Assembly: GCA_035528275.1 (NCBI GenBank)
Contig: DATKYV010000202.1
Coordinates: 1-5,772 of the forward strand
Length of the DNA stretch: 5,772 bases
Direction of reading: 5' to 3'
Source of the DNA: DATKYV01 sp035528275
GTDB taxonomy: Bacteria; Acidobacteriota; Terriglobia; UBA7540
Shown: piece after piece, positions 4,636 through 5,772 of the stretch
Position numbering within the stretch: position 1 is the first letter of the stretch
Layout: every line of letters starts with the position of its first letter
Notes under the pieces: generated by a model
Database searches by the model: none
The model's input: only the letters and a program-made list of their open reading frames with translations
What the model was told of the DNA's origin: nothing
Made by a program: the position numbers and the translations under genes

Positions 4636-5322
4636 ATGGCGCTCACACGGCGGCAAAAGCAGGTTCTGGATTTCCTGGTCAGCTTCATCAATCGGCATGG
4701 CTACTCGCCGAGCTTTGAGGAGATCGGCGCATCGCTCAAACTCTCGTCGCTGGCGACAGTCCACAAGCATCTTCAGACTCTGGAGAAGAAGGGCTTCATC
4801 CGGCGCGGCTACAATCAGAGTCGCTCGGTGGAGGTGGTGGCGGTTCCCGGCTCGGTGCCGTTTGCGCGGACGGCAATGCGCGGTCTGGGCCGCAAGTCAG
4901 CCGCGAGGCCTGCTGCCGCACCCGGCCCCCTGCCGCTCGGCAACATGGAGTTCCCGCTGCTCGGCCGCATTGCCGCCGGCCAGCCCGTGGAGGCGATCGC
5001 CAACCCCGAGACGCTTTCCCTGGGAGACATTGCGGGCGGCAAGAGCAACATCTACGTGCTGCAGGTGAAGGGCGATTCGATGATTGACGATCACATCTGT
5101 GACGGCGATTATATCCTTGTGGAAGGAGCCGAGACCGCCTCGAACGGCGACATCGTCGTGGCACTTACGGGAAACACTGACGCCACGCTCAAACGCTTCT
5201 TCCGCGAGGCCGACGGCAAGGTGCGGTTGCAACCCGCCAACGCCCAGATGGATCCCATCTTCCTGCCGGCGCGTGAGGTGAAGATTCAGGGCAAGGTCAT
5301 CGGCGTCCTGCGAAAATACTGA
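4636..5322 (+). CDS. lexA: LexA repressor (SOS regulator, autoprotease)
   Basis: A 228-residue dimeric repressor of DNA-damage genes. RecA-ssDNA filaments trigger it to cleave itself, lifting repression. Residues 1-70 form the winged-helix DNA-binding domain (start MALTRRQKQVLDFLVSFI; recognition region SLATVHKHLQTLEKKGFIRR, about 38-57). The C-terminal S24 peptidase-like domain (about 105-228) has the Ala114-Gly115 cleavage bond in GRIAAGQPVEA, catalytic Ser148 in GDSMIDDHI and catalytic Lys186 in TLKRF, so autocleavage should work. At 228 residues it is longer than the E. coli protein (202); the extra length is mostly an Ala/Pro/Arg-rich linker (about 72-103). The recognition helix (TVHKHL) resembles Firmicute LexA more than E. 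coli LexA, which suggests a non-enterobacterial operator. ATG with AAAAGGTGA is a clear start. It is divergent from the restriction gene and 21 bp before an exported-protein gene. It is presumably autoregulated, but I could not identify the operator. Confidence 0.96.
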   Translation: MALTRRQKQVLDFLVSFINRHGYSPSFEEIGASLKLSSLATVHKHLQTLEKKGFIRRGYNQSRSVEVVAVPGSVPFARTAMRGLGRKSAARPAAAPGPLPLGNMEFPLLGRIAAGQPVEAIANPETLSLGDIAGGKSNIYVLQVKGDSMIDDHICDGDYILVEGAETASNGDIVVALTGNTDATLKRFFREADGKVRLQPANAQMDPIFLPAREVKIQGKVIGVLRKY

Positions 5323-5332
5323 GAGCTTGCAC

Positions 5333-5340
5333 GAGGGAGA
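5333..5340 (+). promoter_or_regulatory. Ribosome binding site of the exported-protein gene
   Basis: GAGGGAGA sits in the 21-bp gap after lexA; its GAGG core (5333-5336) is 7 nt from TTG 5344. An in-frame stop at 5320-5322 (the lexA TGA itself) excludes any start further upstream, so TTG 5344 is the only good initiator that retains the signal peptide. Confidence 0.65.
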
Positions 5341-5343
5341 ACA

Positions 5344-5772
5344 TTGAAAGCGAGCGATCATCTTCGCGCCCTCCAGATTCTTCTGGGGCTGGGATTCGTC
5401 CTCGCCTTCGCACCGGCGATTCGCGCCGAGGAACTGGTCCTCAAGGATGGGAAGAAAATCGTGGGCGCTATCGTCGGCTACGAAGGCGATATGTTCCGCG
5501 TGCAGACGGAGTACGGCTTCGCGTTGATCAGGAAAGACATGGTCGCCTCGATCAAAATCGAGCCGGGCAGCAGCGGGAATGTGCCCGGGAGCGGGGAAAG
5601 TGCCAAGGCCTCAGGTCTCGACAAGCCTTCAACGGGGAAGGGCCGGGAAACTGCGGCCTCAACTGCACAGGCGGCGGCCAAGACCCCTCCCTCCCCCAGC
5701 CAGCCACTGGTCAAGCCTCTGCCCAAGGACATCCAGGAACGGGTGGAGGGGACGGAGTACGTCAACGAGACG
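5344..5772 (+). CDS. Exported protein of unknown function, 3' truncated
   Basis: The reading frame is open to the window edge, giving 143 residues of an incomplete protein. Residues 1-28 form a Sec-type signal peptide: K2/R8 in the n-region, a hydrophobic core LQILLGLGFVLAFAPA (10-25), and probable cleavage after A28 (AIRA/EE) or A25. The mature part starts with a small all-beta module (about 29-74: LVLKDGKKIVGAIVGYEGD, then FRVQTEYGFALIRKDMVASIKIE) whose alternating pattern and glycines resemble an SH3-like barrel. Next is a Ser/Gly/Ala/Pro/Lys-rich linker (about 75-125), then LPKDIQERVEGTEYVNET (126-143), which reads like the entry to a second folded domain outside the window. It is expected in the periplasm or cell envelope. 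I do not recognise a named family. The TTG start, good ribosome site and 21-bp gap suggest co-transcription with lexA; no terminator lies between them. Confidence 0.75.
   Translation, partial: MKASDHLRALQILLGLGFVLAFAPAIRAEELVLKDGKKIVGAIVGYEGDMFRVQTEYGFALIRKDMVASIKIEPGSSGNVPGSGESAKASGLDKPSTGKGRETAASTAQAAAKTPPSPSQPLVKPLPKDIQERVEGTEYVNET

Noticed and set aside
5563..5590. Inverted repeat CCGGGC...GCCCGG in the exported-protein gene
   Set aside because: It is short, lies inside the low-complexity GC-rich linker, is not followed by a T-run, and lacks the GTAG feet of the other elements.
5478..5765. 95-codon minus-strand open frame at the right edge
   Set aside because: It overlaps a plus-strand gene with a signal peptide, ribosome site and operon-like spacing, and it has no supporting motif.

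Overview
The window looks like a chromosomal segment of a GC-rich, free-living bacterium. Acidobacteriota or a similar soil lineage is my best guess. It rests on overall gene style (tandem PilZ protein, long-linker LexA, exported protein with an A/S/P-rich linker), a heptanucleotide microsatellite and GTAG-footed palindromes, and is not a firm assignment. Three of the four genes appear to start at TTG.

Layout, left to right: (1) 1-149, gene-free, with a heptanucleotide GACAAC(Y) tandem repeat and a pyrimidine-rich stretch. (2) 150-944 (+), a two-domain PilZ protein in which both domains keep the RxxxR arginines but lack the Asp/Asn of the second c-di-GMP motif. (3) 945-1065, the gap between convergent genes. 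It holds a decayed relic resembling the end of the neighbouring restriction-modification gene, then a 67-bp paired-hairpin element that ends the PilZ transcript and also supplies the stop codon of the restriction gene. (4) 1062-4322 (-), a single-chain type IIG restriction-modification enzyme: PD-ExK nuclease, N6-adenine methyltransferase and target-recognition domain. (5) 4323-4635, a 313-bp divergent promoter region. (6) 4636-5322 (+), lexA, the SOS repressor. (7) 5344 to the window end (+), an exported protein of unknown function, 21 bp after lexA and probably co-transcribed; it runs off the window.

The most unusual feature is that the restriction-modification gene is colonised by short dispersed palindromes. 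Three elements (999-1065, 1168-1220, 2540-2591) share one architecture: GTAG foot, stem, 5-nt loop, stem, 8-13 nt spacer, stem, 5-nt loop, stem, CTAC foot. This matches REPINs, the inverted REP pairs mobilised by RAYT transposases. Two lie inside the reading frame without breaking it, and one supplies the TAG stop. The copy at 2540-2591 is stacked with a single GTAG hairpin and a third palindrome of a different family (2627-2690). Together they make a coding insert of about 51 residues between methyltransferase motifs III and IV.

Functionally, the restriction enzyme is a stand-alone defence gene that needs no separate methylase. It is divergent from lexA, and an 11-bp near-palindrome occurs in inverted orientation at the restriction-gene start and upstream of lexA. 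This raises the unproven possibility of coordinated control. The lexA-exported protein pair is probably an operon.
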